Assembly (NCBI GenBank): GCA_002373675.1
Contig: DFLF01000003.1
Location: 608-64,607 of the forward strand
DNA from: Pseudobutyrivibrio sp. UBA3626
Lineage (GTDB): Bacteria; Bacillota; Clostridia; Lachnospirales; Lachnospiraceae
Direction: 5' to 3'
Length of the DNA stretch: 64,000 bases
A program made the position numbers and the translations under genes. This document shows positions 49,243-57,328 of the stretch, piece by piece (position 1 is the stretch's first letter; every line of letters starts with the position of its first letter). The notes beneath the pieces are model-generated. The model did not search any database and was not told the origin of the DNA. It saw only the letters and a program-made list of their open reading frames with translations.

Positions 49243-49269
49243 ATATTGCAAAAATATAAGGGTGCGAAA

Positions 49270-50295
49270 ATGAAACAGAAATTATTAACTTTTGCTGTGC
49301 CTTGTTACAATTCAGAAGAATATATGAAAAAGGCTATCAAAAGTATACTCCCAGGGGGAGATAGAATTGAAATTATCATTGTAGACGATGGTTCTACTGA
49401 CAACACAGCAAGCATTGCAGATGAATATGCTGCTGAGTATCCAGATATAATCAGGGTAATTCATAAAGAAAATGCAGGTCATGGTTCTGCAGTTAATGCA
49501 GGGCTGGAAAATGCTAAGGGACTGTATTTTAAAGTCCTTGATTCTGATGACTGGTTCGAAAAGAATGCTTATAAAGAATATCTTGAGACATTAGAAGAAC
49601 TGGTAGAGTCTAATCAGATAGTAGATATGTTTCTTACTAACTATGTATATGAGAAGCCATCTGAGAATCATAGAAGAAGAATGATTTATACGGCTCTCTT
49701 CCCACAGAATAAGGTAATAGGATGGGAAGACATGAAGCATAATATCAAAGGCTTTTCCATTCTTATGCATTCAGTTACATATAGAACAAAACTTCTTAGA
49801 GATATAGGGCTTAAGCTTCCTGAGAATACATTTTATGTAGATAATTTATTTGTATATGAACCACTTCCATATGTGAAGAAAATCTATTATCTTAATGTGG
49901 ATTTGTATAGATATTATATAGGAAGAGAAGGCCAGTCTATAACAGAGAAGACCATGATTAAGAGGCTAGACCAACAGCTTGCCGTCAATTACAGGATGAT
50001 AGATTCTGTTGACTTGTATGAAGATGTCAGTGAACCACATCTTCGCTCCTATATGTTGGCTTATCTTGAGATGATAACAGTTGTTTCTACAAGTTTGGCG
50101 CATGTATCGAAAGATCCCGTTAATTATGAAAAGGCAAAAAAACTCTGGAGATATATTAAAGAAAAGGATAAAAGAGTATTTTTGCATTTGAGATTTGGAA
50201 TCTTTGGTCAGGCTGTAACAAAGCCAGGAGCAATTGGAAGATTTATATCTGTAAAATGTTATCATTTTACACAGTGGTTTATGAGATTTAATTAA
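49270..50295 (+). CDS. Glycosyltransferase family 2
   Basis: 341 aa from ATG 49270 (AAGGGTG upstream); an in-frame TTG at 49246 sits only four bases after the proC stop and lacks a ribosome site. The GT-A start LLTFAVPCYNSEEYMKKAI, then IIIVDDGSTDNTASIADEYA and KVLDSDDWFEKNAY with the metal-binding D-x-D, identifies a GT2 enzyme. The rest includes a Tyr/Lys-rich acceptor region. No membrane helix. It stands between proC and aspartate kinase, away from the other polysaccharide genes; its acceptor is unknown. Confidence 0.88.
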   Translation: MKQKLLTFAVPCYNSEEYMKKAIKSILPGGDRIEIIIVDDGSTDNTASIADEYAAEYPDIIRVIHKENAGHGSAVNAGLENAKGLYFKVLDSDDWFEKNAYKEYLETLEELVESNQIVDMFLTNYVYEKPSENHRRRMIYTALFPQNKVIGWEDMKHNIKGFSILMHSVTYRTKLLRDIGLKLPENTFYVDNLFVYEPLPYVKKIYYLNVDLYRYYIGREGQSITEKTMIKRLDQQLAVNYRMIDSVDLYEDVSEPHLRSYMLAYLEMITVVSTSLAHVSKDPVNYEKAKKLWRYIKEKDKRVFLHLRFGIFGQAVTKPGAIGRFISVKCYHFTQWFMRFN

Positions 50296-50316
50296 GGAAA
50301 AAGAGAAGAGGTTATT

Positions 50317-51639
50317 ATGACAAAGGTAGTTAAATTCGGAGGAAGTTCGCTGGCAGATGCAAAACAATTCAAGAAGGTAATTGATATAATCAAAGCAGAC
50401 TCTGATAGAAAGTTTATTGTTCCATCTGCACCGGGAAAAAGATTTGATGAAGATACCAAAGTAACAGATATGTTCATCAAACTATATGACCTTGCTGCTA
50501 AAGGAAAGAGTCTTGATAGTCAGATTAGCAAAATTAAAGAGAGATATGACGATATAATCAAAGGTCTTAAGATTAAGGATTATACTTTAGATGATGAATT
50601 CAAAGCTATAAAGACAGAACTTGAATATAATCCTACATGCGATTATGCTGCTAGTAGGGGAGAATATCTCAATGGCTTAATAATGGCTAAGTATCTGGGA
50701 TATGAATTTGTTGATCCCAAAGATATTATCTTCTTTAATGAAGAGCATGGTCTTAATTCATATAAGACAGAGAAGAAAGTTGTTGAACGCTTGAAGGGCG
50801 TAAAGCATGCAGTTATTCCCGGCTTTTATGGAAGTGATAAAGAAGGTCAGGTCATGACTTTTTCAAGAGGCGGGTCAGATATAACAGGTTCAATTATAGC
50901 TGGAGCTATTAGGGCTGATGTTTACGAGAACTGGACTGATGTATCAGGTTTTCTTGTGGCAGATCCCCGTATTGTAGAAAACCCTGTTGGAATTGATATG
51001 ATTACATATAGAGAGCTTAGAGAGCTTTCATACATGGGGGCATCTGTACTCCATGAAGATGCTATTTTCCCTGTTCGTTCAGCTGGTATTCCTATTAATA
51101 TCAGAAATACCAATAGACCTAAAGACGAAGGAACATGGATTGTAGAGAGCACATGTCATAAGCCGGAGTATGTAATTACAGGTATTGCTGGAAAGAGGGG
51201 ATTCTGTGCTGTATCAATTTCTAAGGCCCTTATGAATGCTGAAATAGGCTTTGGCCAGAAGGTGTTACAGGCATTTGGAGATAATGACATATCATTTGAA
51301 CATATACCTTCAGGAATAGATACAATGACAGTAGTAGTACATGAAGATGAATTTGTTACTAAGGAGCAAAAGGTTGTATCTGCAATTCACAGATTGACTG
51401 ACCCGGATTCTGTTGAAATAGAATCTGATCTTGCATTAATTGCTGTTGTTGGTCGTGGTATGAAATCTACCCGTGGTACTGCTGGAAGAATATTTGCTGC
51501 ACTAAGTCATGCCAATGTCAATGTTAGAATGATTGACCAGGGTTCTAGCGAGCTTAATATTATTATTGGTGTAGAAAATGAGGATTTTGAGAAGGCAATA
51601 AAGTCAATCTATGATATATTTGTTACGACGAGATTATAA
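50317..51639 (+). CDS. Aspartate kinase
   Basis: First step of the lysine, threonine and methionine pathway: phosphorylates aspartate. 440 aa with VVKFGGSSLADAKQF at the start, FSRGGSDITGSIIAGAIRAD near 190 and SYMGASVLHEDAIFPVRSAG near 235. Two ACT regulatory domains follow (about 305-370 and 380-440, VVGRGMKSTRGTAGRIFAAL). It is therefore probably controlled by feedback from lysine or threonine, though which cannot be told. AGAAGAGG precedes the ATG, 21 bp after the glycosyltransferase gene. No lysine riboswitch is seen in that gap. Confidence 0.95.
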   Translation: MTKVVKFGGSSLADAKQFKKVIDIIKADSDRKFIVPSAPGKRFDEDTKVTDMFIKLYDLAAKGKSLDSQISKIKERYDDIIKGLKIKDYTLDDEFKAIKTELEYNPTCDYAASRGEYLNGLIMAKYLGYEFVDPKDIIFFNEEHGLNSYKTEKKVVERLKGVKHAVIPGFYGSDKEGQVMTFSRGGSDITGSIIAGAIRADVYENWTDVSGFLVADPRIVENPVGIDMITYRELRELSYMGASVLHEDAIFPVRSAGIPINIRNTNRPKDEGTWIVESTCHKPEYVITGIAGKRGFCAVSISKALMNAEIGFGQKVLQAFGDNDISFEHIPSGIDTMTVVVHEDEFVTKEQKVVSAIHRLTDPDSVEIESDLALIAVVGRGMKSTRGTAGRIFAALSHANVNVRMIDQGSSELNIIIGVENEDFEKAIKSIYDIFVTTRL

Positions 51640-51659
51640 TATACAATTAGGAGGTAAGT

Positions 51660-51881
51660 ATGAATCCTATGAAAATCATGGCTGCGTTTAATACATTTCG
51701 CAGTAATCATCCTAAAGTAATTGAGTTCTTTCAAGTGGTATTTGGGCAGAGAGTAGAAGAGGGAACTATTATTGAAATATCTGTTACAAAGCCTGGAGAA
51801 GAGACAATTACTACTAATATGAAGGTAAAACAATCTGATATAGAGTTGTTTGATGAATTAAAGAATATGCCACGATACTAA
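51660..51881 (+). CDS. Small conserved-looking protein, unknown function
   Basis: 73 aa with AGGAGGTAAGT before the ATG, one of the strongest ribosome sites here. An N-terminal helix (MKIMAAFNTFRSNHPKVIEF) is followed by a beta-strand part with EGTIIEISVTKPGEETIT. It is charged, with no signal peptide or membrane helix. It lies 20 bp after the aspartate kinase gene and before the FakA-domain-like gene, so it is probably part of the same transcript. I do not recognise a named family. Confidence 0.75.
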   Translation: MNPMKIMAAFNTFRSNHPKVIEFFQVVFGQRVEEGTIIEISVTKPGEETITTNMKVKQSDIELFDELKNMPRY

Positions 51882-51920
51882 TTGTGACTATATATTGAAA
51901 ATGTTAAAGGAGAGACGATT

Positions 51921-52235
51921 ATGGAAGAATTAGAATTTCGTTATGACACACAATTATTACTCGATCAATATGTAGAGGATGGTGACGATGCTGATGATGT
52001 AGCCGATGACCTTTTAGATGAGATTAGAGATTATCTGATTGAGAATATTAAAGGTGATTCAATGGTTGTAGCTGCTGATAGCGGTGAAGATGAATTCGGT
52101 GAGAAAGCAATCATCAAGATTCATTATCATACTAATGAGCCATGGGATGTGCTTTCATATTGTAGAAAGCATGGAGAAATCTACGATATCGTAGTAGAAG
52201 ACATGGACAGACAGCAACGTAATCTGCAAGGCTAG
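51921..52235 (+). CDS. Stand-alone FakA/YloV middle-domain-like protein
   Basis: 104 aa. The segments LEFRYDTQLLLDQ, then GDSMVVAADSG, IIKIHYHTNEPWDVLSY and IYDIVVEDMDRQQ, follow the order of the middle/C-terminal part of FakA (YloV), the fatty-acid kinase subunit. There the pattern is Y-C-T-E, GDS-VV-D, HVHT-P and NM-EQ. The kinase (DhaL) part is missing. The His-x-His pair is kept as HYHT, but the Cys of YCT is replaced by Asp (RYDT), which could change metal binding. GGAGAG precedes the ATG. It may be a regulatory or scaffold protein; I infer this from the lost kinase domain. Confidence 0.75.
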   Translation: MEELEFRYDTQLLLDQYVEDGDDADDVADDLLDEIRDYLIENIKGDSMVVAADSGEDEFGEKAIIKIHYHTNEPWDVLSYCRKHGEIYDIVVEDMDRQQRNLQG

Positions 52236-52248
52236 TTGACAGTACAAT

Positions 52249-52333
52249 GCCACCGGTATATCAGTGTCAGAACGCCTGCAAAGCGATTTTCTGTATGAGC
52301 GTGCAGGATGTTCTGAACTGATATATAGGTGGC
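52249..52333. repeat. 85-nt imperfect palindrome between convergent genes
   Basis: Arms pair in order: GCCACC with GGTGGC, TATATCAGT with ACTGATATA, CAGAAC with GTTCTG, and CCTGCA with TGCAGG, around a loop of about 18 bases. It lies between the stops of the FakA-like gene (plus) and the DUF1653 gene (minus). No T-run follows on either side, so it is longer than and different from the simple terminators elsewhere in the window. It may be a bidirectional terminator, a structured RNA or a small palindromic repeat. Confidence 0.8.
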
Positions 52334-52337
52334 TTTA

Positions 52338-52859
52338 TTATCTTAGCCTTAAGCTTTCATATTTCTTACGTGTTCTAACACATGTCTTAAGCTCCGCAAA
52401 TCTTTGCTCTATAGAACCGTCAGGAATTACAACATCTAATGTAACAGCAAGATTGTCAATTAATACATCATTAATGTCAGCTCTGGGAATGTTACATAGA
52501 ATCTCATACTTTTCATCAAAATCATCAGTATCTAAGAACTTAATCATAGGAGACTGCGACTCTTCCTTTTTTGTCGGAGTATCTTCAGAAATATGTGAGT
52601 CAGTAACATCACTGAACTCGCTGTTCATAGGAATGAATGTGAATCGATACGTCTCGCTTGCATCTTCGTATTTTTTCTTATCAAGCTTTTCGATAAATGA
52701 TTCATACGGTCTTACATATGTTACATGGTCGCCGTACATTCCCTGGTATATAACCATTGCTTCACCTGTCTCAGAGTGAACGGCAACTCCCATAACTTTG
52801 TACATCTTACCTTTGAAATGTCTGTATACTTCTCCTGTCAGTGGATTTGATTGTGGCAT
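52338..52859 (-). CDS. DUF1653-domain protein
   Basis: 173 aa from the minus-strand ATG at 52859, preceded by AAGAGGTAATT; the longer in-frame extension into the upstream gene lacks a ribosome site. Residues about 8-65 carry the DUF1653 pattern (GEVYRHFKGKMYKVMGVA, MVIYQGMYGDHVTYVRP). This is a small beta domain, often on its own in other bacteria. The remaining 105 residues are acidic then basic and unlike any family I know. It follows the PI-PLC gene by 16 bp and is probably co-transcribed with it. Confidence 0.8.
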   Translation of the reverse strand: MPQSNPLTGEVYRHFKGKMYKVMGVAVHSETGEAMVIYQGMYGDHVTYVRPYESFIEKLDKKKYEDASETYRFTFIPMNSEFSDVTDSHISEDTPTKKEESQSPMIKFLDTDDFDEKYEILCNIPRADINDVLIDNLAVTLDVVIPDGSIEQRFAELKTCVRTRKKYESLRLR

Positions 52860-52875
52860 AATAATTACCTCTTTT

Positions 52876-53868
52876 TTAGAAATTTGTATTAAATACTTTG
52901 TAAGCCATTTCTTTATCAGCTCTGTCAAGAACTATTATTCCATAACTTGTGTTACTTTGCAGTTTTTCTTCATTGAACATTCTATTAAGTGAATCAGCAT
53001 TTCCCTTAGGATGAGGAATTAGTCCTTGTCCGGAAAGGGAAAGGAAGTTTATGAAGAATGCGTCTTCACTTGCCTGACAGTTTAGTAAACCATCTTTGAA
53101 CGCATCGTATTTGTCTTGTATAGAATATTTATATCTGTCTTGAACCCATAGTGATTCGTTAGAATTAATCATAGATAACGCATATGGCATATCTACAACT
53201 TCTTTTTCGCCTTGATCTGTCCAGTAGAAATGTAAGCCGCTTTGTTCATCGCCAAGATTCAGTACATCTTCATATCTTGATGCAAGTACAATTTTTCCTC
53301 TCACTTCTCCCAGAGTAGGTATGGCATTTCTTGTATACCATTTGTCAGGAGCCTCTTGAATCTCATCTTGAATAAGTTTCTCTGCCAGAGCAACATCATC
53401 CTTAGAGTTCTCTAATTTGACTGCGAAAATAACTGTCTCACTCGGATTATCTTCTAAGAAAGAATATGCATTTTCGCATAATTTTGTAAATGTTATATTG
53501 TCAGCCCAAGGCCAGAAGCTCTCCTTGCATTTGAAGCCACCATGAGTAAATATGAATCCGTCTTTTTTGTCGTTGATTTGTAATCTGACATCTAGATAAC
53601 GATAGCCGTTTCTCATTTGCTCATACATAGATGTGTCCTGACAGCTTGTACAATAGGAAAGAGTACAATACTCGGTTGCGCTGTCATGCGTTCCCGGAAT
53701 AGATATGGCACTTATCTTTGTCTTGTCAGGGATTTCTGACATCCAATCAAGATAGTGTTTATCCTGTTCTTTGTTTTCTTCTGCATAAACAATGCCATAA
53801 GGCGCAGATGTAAATGCTACTAGAAGAGCCATGCATAAACCAAGTAATACTTTAATCTTTTTTTTCAT
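52876..53868 (-). CDS. Exported phosphatidylinositol-specific phospholipase C
   Basis: 330 aa. A signal peptide (MKKKIKVLLGLCMALL, cleavage near IVYAEEN at about residue 29) directs it outside. The PI-PLC X domain has the two catalytic His: ISIPGTHDSATEYC (about 60) and FIFTHGGF (about 110). YLDVRLQIN between them is the conserved acidic segment. It would cleave phosphatidylinositol or glycosyl-PI anchors, as in other Gram-positive PLCs. Bacteria of this group do not all make PI, so the natural substrate may be from a host or from other cells. Four Cys near residues 67-76 could form disulfides. Confidence 0.92.
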   Translation of the reverse strand: MKKKIKVLLGLCMALLVAFTSAPYGIVYAEENKEQDKHYLDWMSEIPDKTKISAISIPGTHDSATEYCTLSYCTSCQDTSMYEQMRNGYRYLDVRLQINDKKDGFIFTHGGFKCKESFWPWADNITFTKLCENAYSFLEDNPSETVIFAVKLENSKDDVALAEKLIQDEIQEAPDKWYTRNAIPTLGEVRGKIVLASRYEDVLNLGDEQSGLHFYWTDQGEKEVVDMPYALSMINSNESLWVQDRYKYSIQDKYDAFKDGLLNCQASEDAFFINFLSLSGQGLIPHPKGNADSLNRMFNEEKLQSNTSYGIIVLDRADKEMAYKVFNTNF

Positions 53869-53964
53869 AACTTTTCCTCGTTTCGTTGTTTCTATTATGT
53901 ATAAATGTATTTTTAGGTATAAATGGATTTTAACATTTTTTTAAATATAAAAAAAGGGTGGATG

Positions 53965-53973
53965 TGCTATAAT
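53965..53973 (+). promoter_or_regulatory. Extended -10 promoter for the 85-aa protein gene
   Basis: TGC-TATAAT at 53965-53973, about 33 bases before the ATG 54006. The space to the left is shared with the divergent PI-PLC gene. Confidence 0.5.
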
Positions 53974-54005
53974 ACAGAAAATGAATAGAACTATTGGAGG
54001 TTTAT

Positions 54006-54263
54006 ATGATAGATGTAAAAGATGTATTGTCGCTGGAGTTTTATAAGAAATCGCCTTTTCATGGTAGTTATAATGGTATAAGGTATAGAATTGAAAAGGA
54101 TGGTGATGATGAAAAGGTCAAATTAAAATGTACCATATGGCCTGAGCCATACAGTTTTGAGGCGACAGATGATAGTTTGAAGGAGTATTATCAGGCTGAA
54201 TTTAGTAACGAAGGTCTAGAAGATATTGTTTCATATATTAATAATAAAGTTGTCCATAAGTAA
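54006..54263 (+). CDS. Small protein of a clostridial family, unknown function
   Basis: 85 aa from ATG 54006 with TTGGAGG nine bases upstream. It starts MIDVKDVLSLEFYKKSPFHG and has GIRYRIEK and then CTIWPEPYSFEATDD, a pattern I have seen in short proteins of Lachnospiraceae without known role. It is acidic and soluble, with no signal peptide. It is a single-gene unit between its own promoter and a terminator. Confidence 0.7.
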   Translation: MIDVKDVLSLEFYKKSPFHGSYNGIRYRIEKDGDDEKVKLKCTIWPEPYSFEATDDSLKEYYQAEFSNEGLEDIVSYINNKVVHK

Positions 54264-54309
54264 AAAAGCTCCACAGTGGTATAATGTATAGCATCTATGG
54301 AACTTTTTT
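54262..54309. terminator. Bidirectional terminator
   Basis: Outer stem AAAAAAG-TCCA / TGGA-CTTTTTT with a 24-base loop. Its T-run end touches the stop of the minus-strand XRE gene, so it serves both converging genes. Confidence 0.75.
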
Positions 54310-54661
54310 AATGATAATTGCTTTTCTTGTTATTATTTATGTCGAGTAATTTGTCTACTGCCGGTTGCATTTCACTATGTATGCGATAGGAATGAAGTAA
54401 TTCTTCTTCGTGTCTGGTAGGTTCGATTAACCTGCTTTTGCCACCTAGGAATGCTGCTTTTAAATCTCTTATATTATATAATTCACATAATTTTATTAGA
54501 CATTCTGCATCAGGGAGCGCCTGTGCACTTTCCCATCCATATACAGTTTTTTCTGCAACAAATTTACCATCTTCACTAAGCTTAATTGCAACATCAGAGA
54601 CTTTATAATTGTTCTTTTTTCTATATAGTTTGAGTACTTTTCCTATATCTTCTTTATTCAT
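54308..54661 (-). CDS. XRE-family transcriptional regulator
   Basis: 117 aa. The helix-turn-helix is in residues about 7-62 (IGKVLKLYRKKNNYKVSDVA, VAEKTVYGWESAQALPDAE and LIKLCELYNI). About 55 more residues (LGGKSRLIEPTRHEEELLHSY) form a short helical tail, perhaps for dimerisation. AGAGGGATTATT precedes the start. The large dyad at 54712-54760 lies 50 bp upstream, between this gene and the divergent TM2 gene, and could be its operator. Confidence 0.88.
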   Translation of the reverse strand: MNKEDIGKVLKLYRKKNNYKVSDVAIKLSEDGKFVAEKTVYGWESAQALPDAECLIKLCELYNIRDLKAAFLGGKSRLIEPTRHEEELLHSYRIHSEMQPAVDKLLDINNNKKSNYH

Positions 54662-54711
54662 AATAATCCCTCTTTTTCATCATAGTTAAGAGATGTTAGA
54701 CAGTCAAATAA

Positions 54712-54760
54712 TTCTTGCTTTCTGAGAATTTGAAGCGTTGAAATTCTCGGCAAACAAGAA
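54712..54760. promoter_or_regulatory. Symmetric 49-bp dyad, candidate XRE operator
   Basis: Two nested inverted repeats share one centre: TTCTTG / CAAGAA outside and GAGAATTT / AAATTCTC inside, around GAAGCGTTG. It lies between the minus-strand XRE gene and the plus-strand TM2 gene. Its symmetry suits a dimeric repressor controlling either or both; an RNA hairpin role is also possible. Confidence 0.55.
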
Positions 54761-54821
54761 ATATAGTAATTTGCCATTATTTTATATTGTGTTAGAATTT
54801 AAGTAACGGAGGAAAAAAACC

Positions 54822-55202
54822 ATGATTTGTAATAGATGTGGCTCTAGCGTTCCTGATGAATCAAAATATTGCATGTTCTGTGGAAATAGAGTTAGTAAGA
54901 TACAATACTATGAAGATGACAAGAGTGGGAACAATCAAAGTCTCAATTCTTATTACCTCGATGCTGATTTTCGAGGAGATGGTCCCAAATACAAGAAGAC
55001 TGCAGGACTTCTGGGCGTATTTTTGGGGGCATTCGGAATACACAGATTCTATCTTGGGTATACAGGAATAGGGATTGCGCAAATTGCTGTATCTCTTGTT
55101 ACATGTACATTAGGTGGTGCTATCTGGGGTTTTATAGAGGGACTTTGCATTCTGTGCGATACCGGAATTACAACAGATGCAGATGGAAATGATCTTGTGT
55201 AA
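54822..55202 (+). CDS. Zinc-ribbon and TM2-domain membrane protein
   Basis: 126 aa. Residues 3-24 form a zinc ribbon (CNRCGSSVPDESKYCMFCGN). After a polar linker the TM2 domain follows (LLGVFLGAFGIHRFYLGYTG, then GIAQIAVSLVTCTLGGAIWG and FIEGLCILCDTG), giving two helices. Proteins of this type sit in bacterial membranes with no known function. ACGGAGG precedes the ATG. It is divergent from the XRE gene, with the dyad between; TVP38 follows 43 bp later. Confidence 0.9.
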   Translation: MICNRCGSSVPDESKYCMFCGNRVSKIQYYEDDKSGNNQSLNSYYLDADFRGDGPKYKKTAGLLGVFLGAFGIHRFYLGYTGIGIAQIAVSLVTCTLGGAIWGFIEGLCILCDTGITTDADGNDLV

Positions 55203-55245
55203 ATACTATTACTATTATTATTACATTTTTGTATAAGGAATTAAT

Positions 55246-55974
55246 ATGCAGGATGATGAATTAAGGAAAAAGAAAAGAATAATAGGTATAATTACAGCGG
55301 TTTTGGTTATTGTATTTCTGGGGGCACTTACTTATTTTGTAGGAAAGCCACTCATTCAATTTGTATCAGAACCAGACAAGTTTAGAGAGTGGGTTGAGTC
55401 GTACGGAGCACTTGGTGTATTGATTTTTATTGGAATTAATATGGTTCAAGTGTTTCTTGCTGTAATTCCAGGGGGACCCTTTGAGATAGCAGCAGGTTAT
55501 GCTTTTGGCGTGATTAAAGGAGCACTTATATGTGATTTTGCAATGTCTCTTGCTTCTGTAATTATTTTTTCACTTGTAAAAAAGTTTGGTATGAAATTTG
55601 TGGAACTGTTTACAGACCGGGAGAAAGTTGAGAATCTTTCCTTTTTGCAGGATAATCCTAAGTCTAAGGCTTTTATGTTCTTTTTCTTCTTAGTGCCAGG
55701 TTTGCCAAAAGATCTGATGTGTTATGTTGCGGGTCTTACTAAGATTTCTGTACCTTATTTTGCTATGATTAATATAGTAGGAAGATTCCCGGCAATACTT
55801 ATGTCAACAATAGGTGGAAGCGCAATAGGTGATGAGAAGTATACAATCTTCATAGTTATGATGGTTGTAATAACAGCATTATATGTTGTTGGCACAATTG
55901 TTTATAAGAAGATTACTAATAAGCATAAGAACGAAAGTAATAATGTTGATGAATCTAATACAGATAATAAATAA
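55246..55974 (+). CDS. TVP38/TMEM64 (VTT-domain) membrane protein
   Basis: 242 aa. An N-terminal helix (about 10-32) precedes the VTT/SNARE-associated core with IPGGPFEIAAGYAFGVIKGAL (about 73-93), FFFFLVPGLPKDLMCYVAGL (about 143-165) and a Gly-rich GGSAIGD near 195. The protein ends in a hydrophilic Asn/Lys tail. Members of this family (DedA superfamily) are thought to move lipids or ions across the membrane. AAGGAATTAAT precedes the ATG. It follows the TM2 gene and may share its transcript. Confidence 0.9.
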   Translation: MQDDELRKKKRIIGIITAVLVIVFLGALTYFVGKPLIQFVSEPDKFREWVESYGALGVLIFIGINMVQVFLAVIPGGPFEIAAGYAFGVIKGALICDFAMSLASVIIFSLVKKFGMKFVELFTDREKVENLSFLQDNPKSKAFMFFFFLVPGLPKDLMCYVAGLTKISVPYFAMINIVGRFPAILMSTIGGSAIGDEKYTIFIVMMVVITALYVVGTIVYKKITNKHKNESNNVDESNTDNK

Positions 55975-55997
55975 AATAGATTTCTGTGTAAAATATA

Positions 55998-56026
55998 TTG
56001 TTATGATTTTATCAATATGTTACAAT
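55998..56026 (+). promoter_or_regulatory. Promoter for the 2-hydroxyacyl-CoA dehydratase operon
   Basis: TTGTTA (55998-56003) and TACAAT (56021-56026) with 17 bp between, followed by a leader of about 110 bases that has no evident terminator hairpin. Confidence 0.65.
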
Positions 56027-56140
56027 TTAATGTATGTAAAACGAAAAGTTTATAGTAGTTTTTTATATGTTTCTTGGATTTCTTAGACTAATATATTATT
56101 ATGGGGAATTGGAGGTACATATAGTTATGGAGGAGGGTCT

Positions 56141-57328
56141 ATGAAGGATTTAAAGCACTTATACTATTTTGAGAAGTTGCTTGACGAAGCTCATAATGAT
56201 CTGGTTCGAGAAGCCCAAAGTCAGGGGAGGAAATGTCTTGCTACTGTTTGCGAAAATGTTCCCGAACCGCTTTGTAACTTGGGAGGAGCATTTTCAGTTC
56301 GTTTGAGAGCTCCAAGAACAGGCAGCTTAGATATGAGTACGTATTATATGACAAGCTTTTTGTGTGAATACACAAGGGCTTTGTTAGAGCGTGCAATGGA
56401 GGGCGGATTTAACTTTGCTGACGGTTTGGTTACACCTGATGGTTGTTCAATGCTTAATAGATGTGTTGAGAACATGGAATTATTAGATGTAATTGATAAG
56501 CCTGATTTCTTCTTTGAGTATATGGAGATACCGATGAAGGCTGACGATAATGGCCTTAATCTGTATAAACTTCAATGTGAGAATCACATTTTAAAACCTA
56601 TGAAAGAAAAGTTCGGCGTAGATGTATCTGATAAAGCAATTAGAGAGTCAGTTGAACTTCATAATAAGGTATGTAATATTATCAGGGAACTTGGAGATTT
56701 TAGAAAAGAAGAATATCCTAAGATTACAGGATATGAATACCATATTATTACTATGGTAACATATGTTGTTCCTAAGGATTTGATTCTTGATAAATTAGTT
56801 GAGACATTAGAAGAAGTTAAGAATAGAGAGCCTGATAAGACAAAGCATAGAGCGAGAGTTGTGTTTGTTGGATCAGAAGTTGATGATGTTGATGTTATTA
56901 AGCTGGTTGAAGATTCAGGGGCTTATGTATGTGCTGACAGATTCTGCTATGGCTCCCTTCCGGGAAGAGATCCTATTGAATTAAACGATGAGGAAGATGC
57001 CCTTACTCAAGTGTGTAGAGCATATATGTATAGAGGACAATGCCCTCGTTACATGAACCAGAAGAAGATTGTAGAACGTAAAGAATATGTTGCGGATATT
57101 GCAAAAGAATATAATGCTGATGGTATCATTTATGAGCAAATGAAATTCTGCGATCCATGGGCATATGAGAGAATGGTTGGTACAGCAGTTCTTCGTGATG
57201 ATTATAATTATCCTGTGCTTATGGTTGACAGACCTTATGCACTTGGTATGTCAGGACAGATGCGTACAAGAGTTCAAGCTTTCGTGGAAAGTATTGAGAT
57301 TAAGAAAATCCAGGGAGGTGAGAAATAA
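56141..57328 (+). CDS. 2-hydroxyacyl-CoA dehydratase subunit (HgdB/HgdA family)
   Basis: 395 aa, preceded by GGAGGAGGG. In HgdAB-type enzymes two subunits hold an iron-sulfur cluster and remove water from a 2-hydroxyacyl-CoA after one-electron activation by an ATP-driven activase. CENVPEPLC near residue 37, DGCSMLNRC near 108, and DRFCYGSLPGRDP near 268, with CPRYMNQ near 305, supply likely cluster Cys. YEQMKFCDPWAYER near 333 is the familiar C-terminal segment of this family. Its stop overlaps the next start (TAATG). No CoA-transferase gene lies nearby, so the substrate is open. Confidence 0.87.
   Translation: MKDLKHLYYFEKLLDEAHNDLVREAQSQGRKCLATVCENVPEPLCNLGGAFSVRLRAPRTGSLDMSTYYMTSFLCEYTRALLERAMEGGFNFADGLVTPDGCSMLNRCVENMELLDVIDKPDFFFEYMEIPMKADDNGLNLYKLQCENHILKPMKEKFGVDVSDKAIRESVELHNKVCNIIRELGDFRKEEYPKITGYEYHIITMVTYVVPKDLILDKLVETLEEVKNREPDKTKHRARVVFVGSEVDDVDVIKLVEDSGAYVCADRFCYGSLPGRDPIELNDEEDALTQVCRAYMYRGQCPRYMNQKKIVERKEYVADIAKEYNADGIIYEQMKFCDPWAYERMVGTAVLRDDYNYPVLMVDRPYALGMSGQMRTRVQAFVESIEIKKIQGGEK

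Noticed and set aside
50296..50316. Lysine riboswitch before aspartate kinase
   Set aside because: Only 21 bases separate the genes; there is no room for one.
52264..52779. 171-codon plus-strand frame opposite the DUF1653 gene
   Set aside because: It begins inside the 85-nt palindrome, lacks a ribosome site, and the opposite strand carries a recognisable domain.
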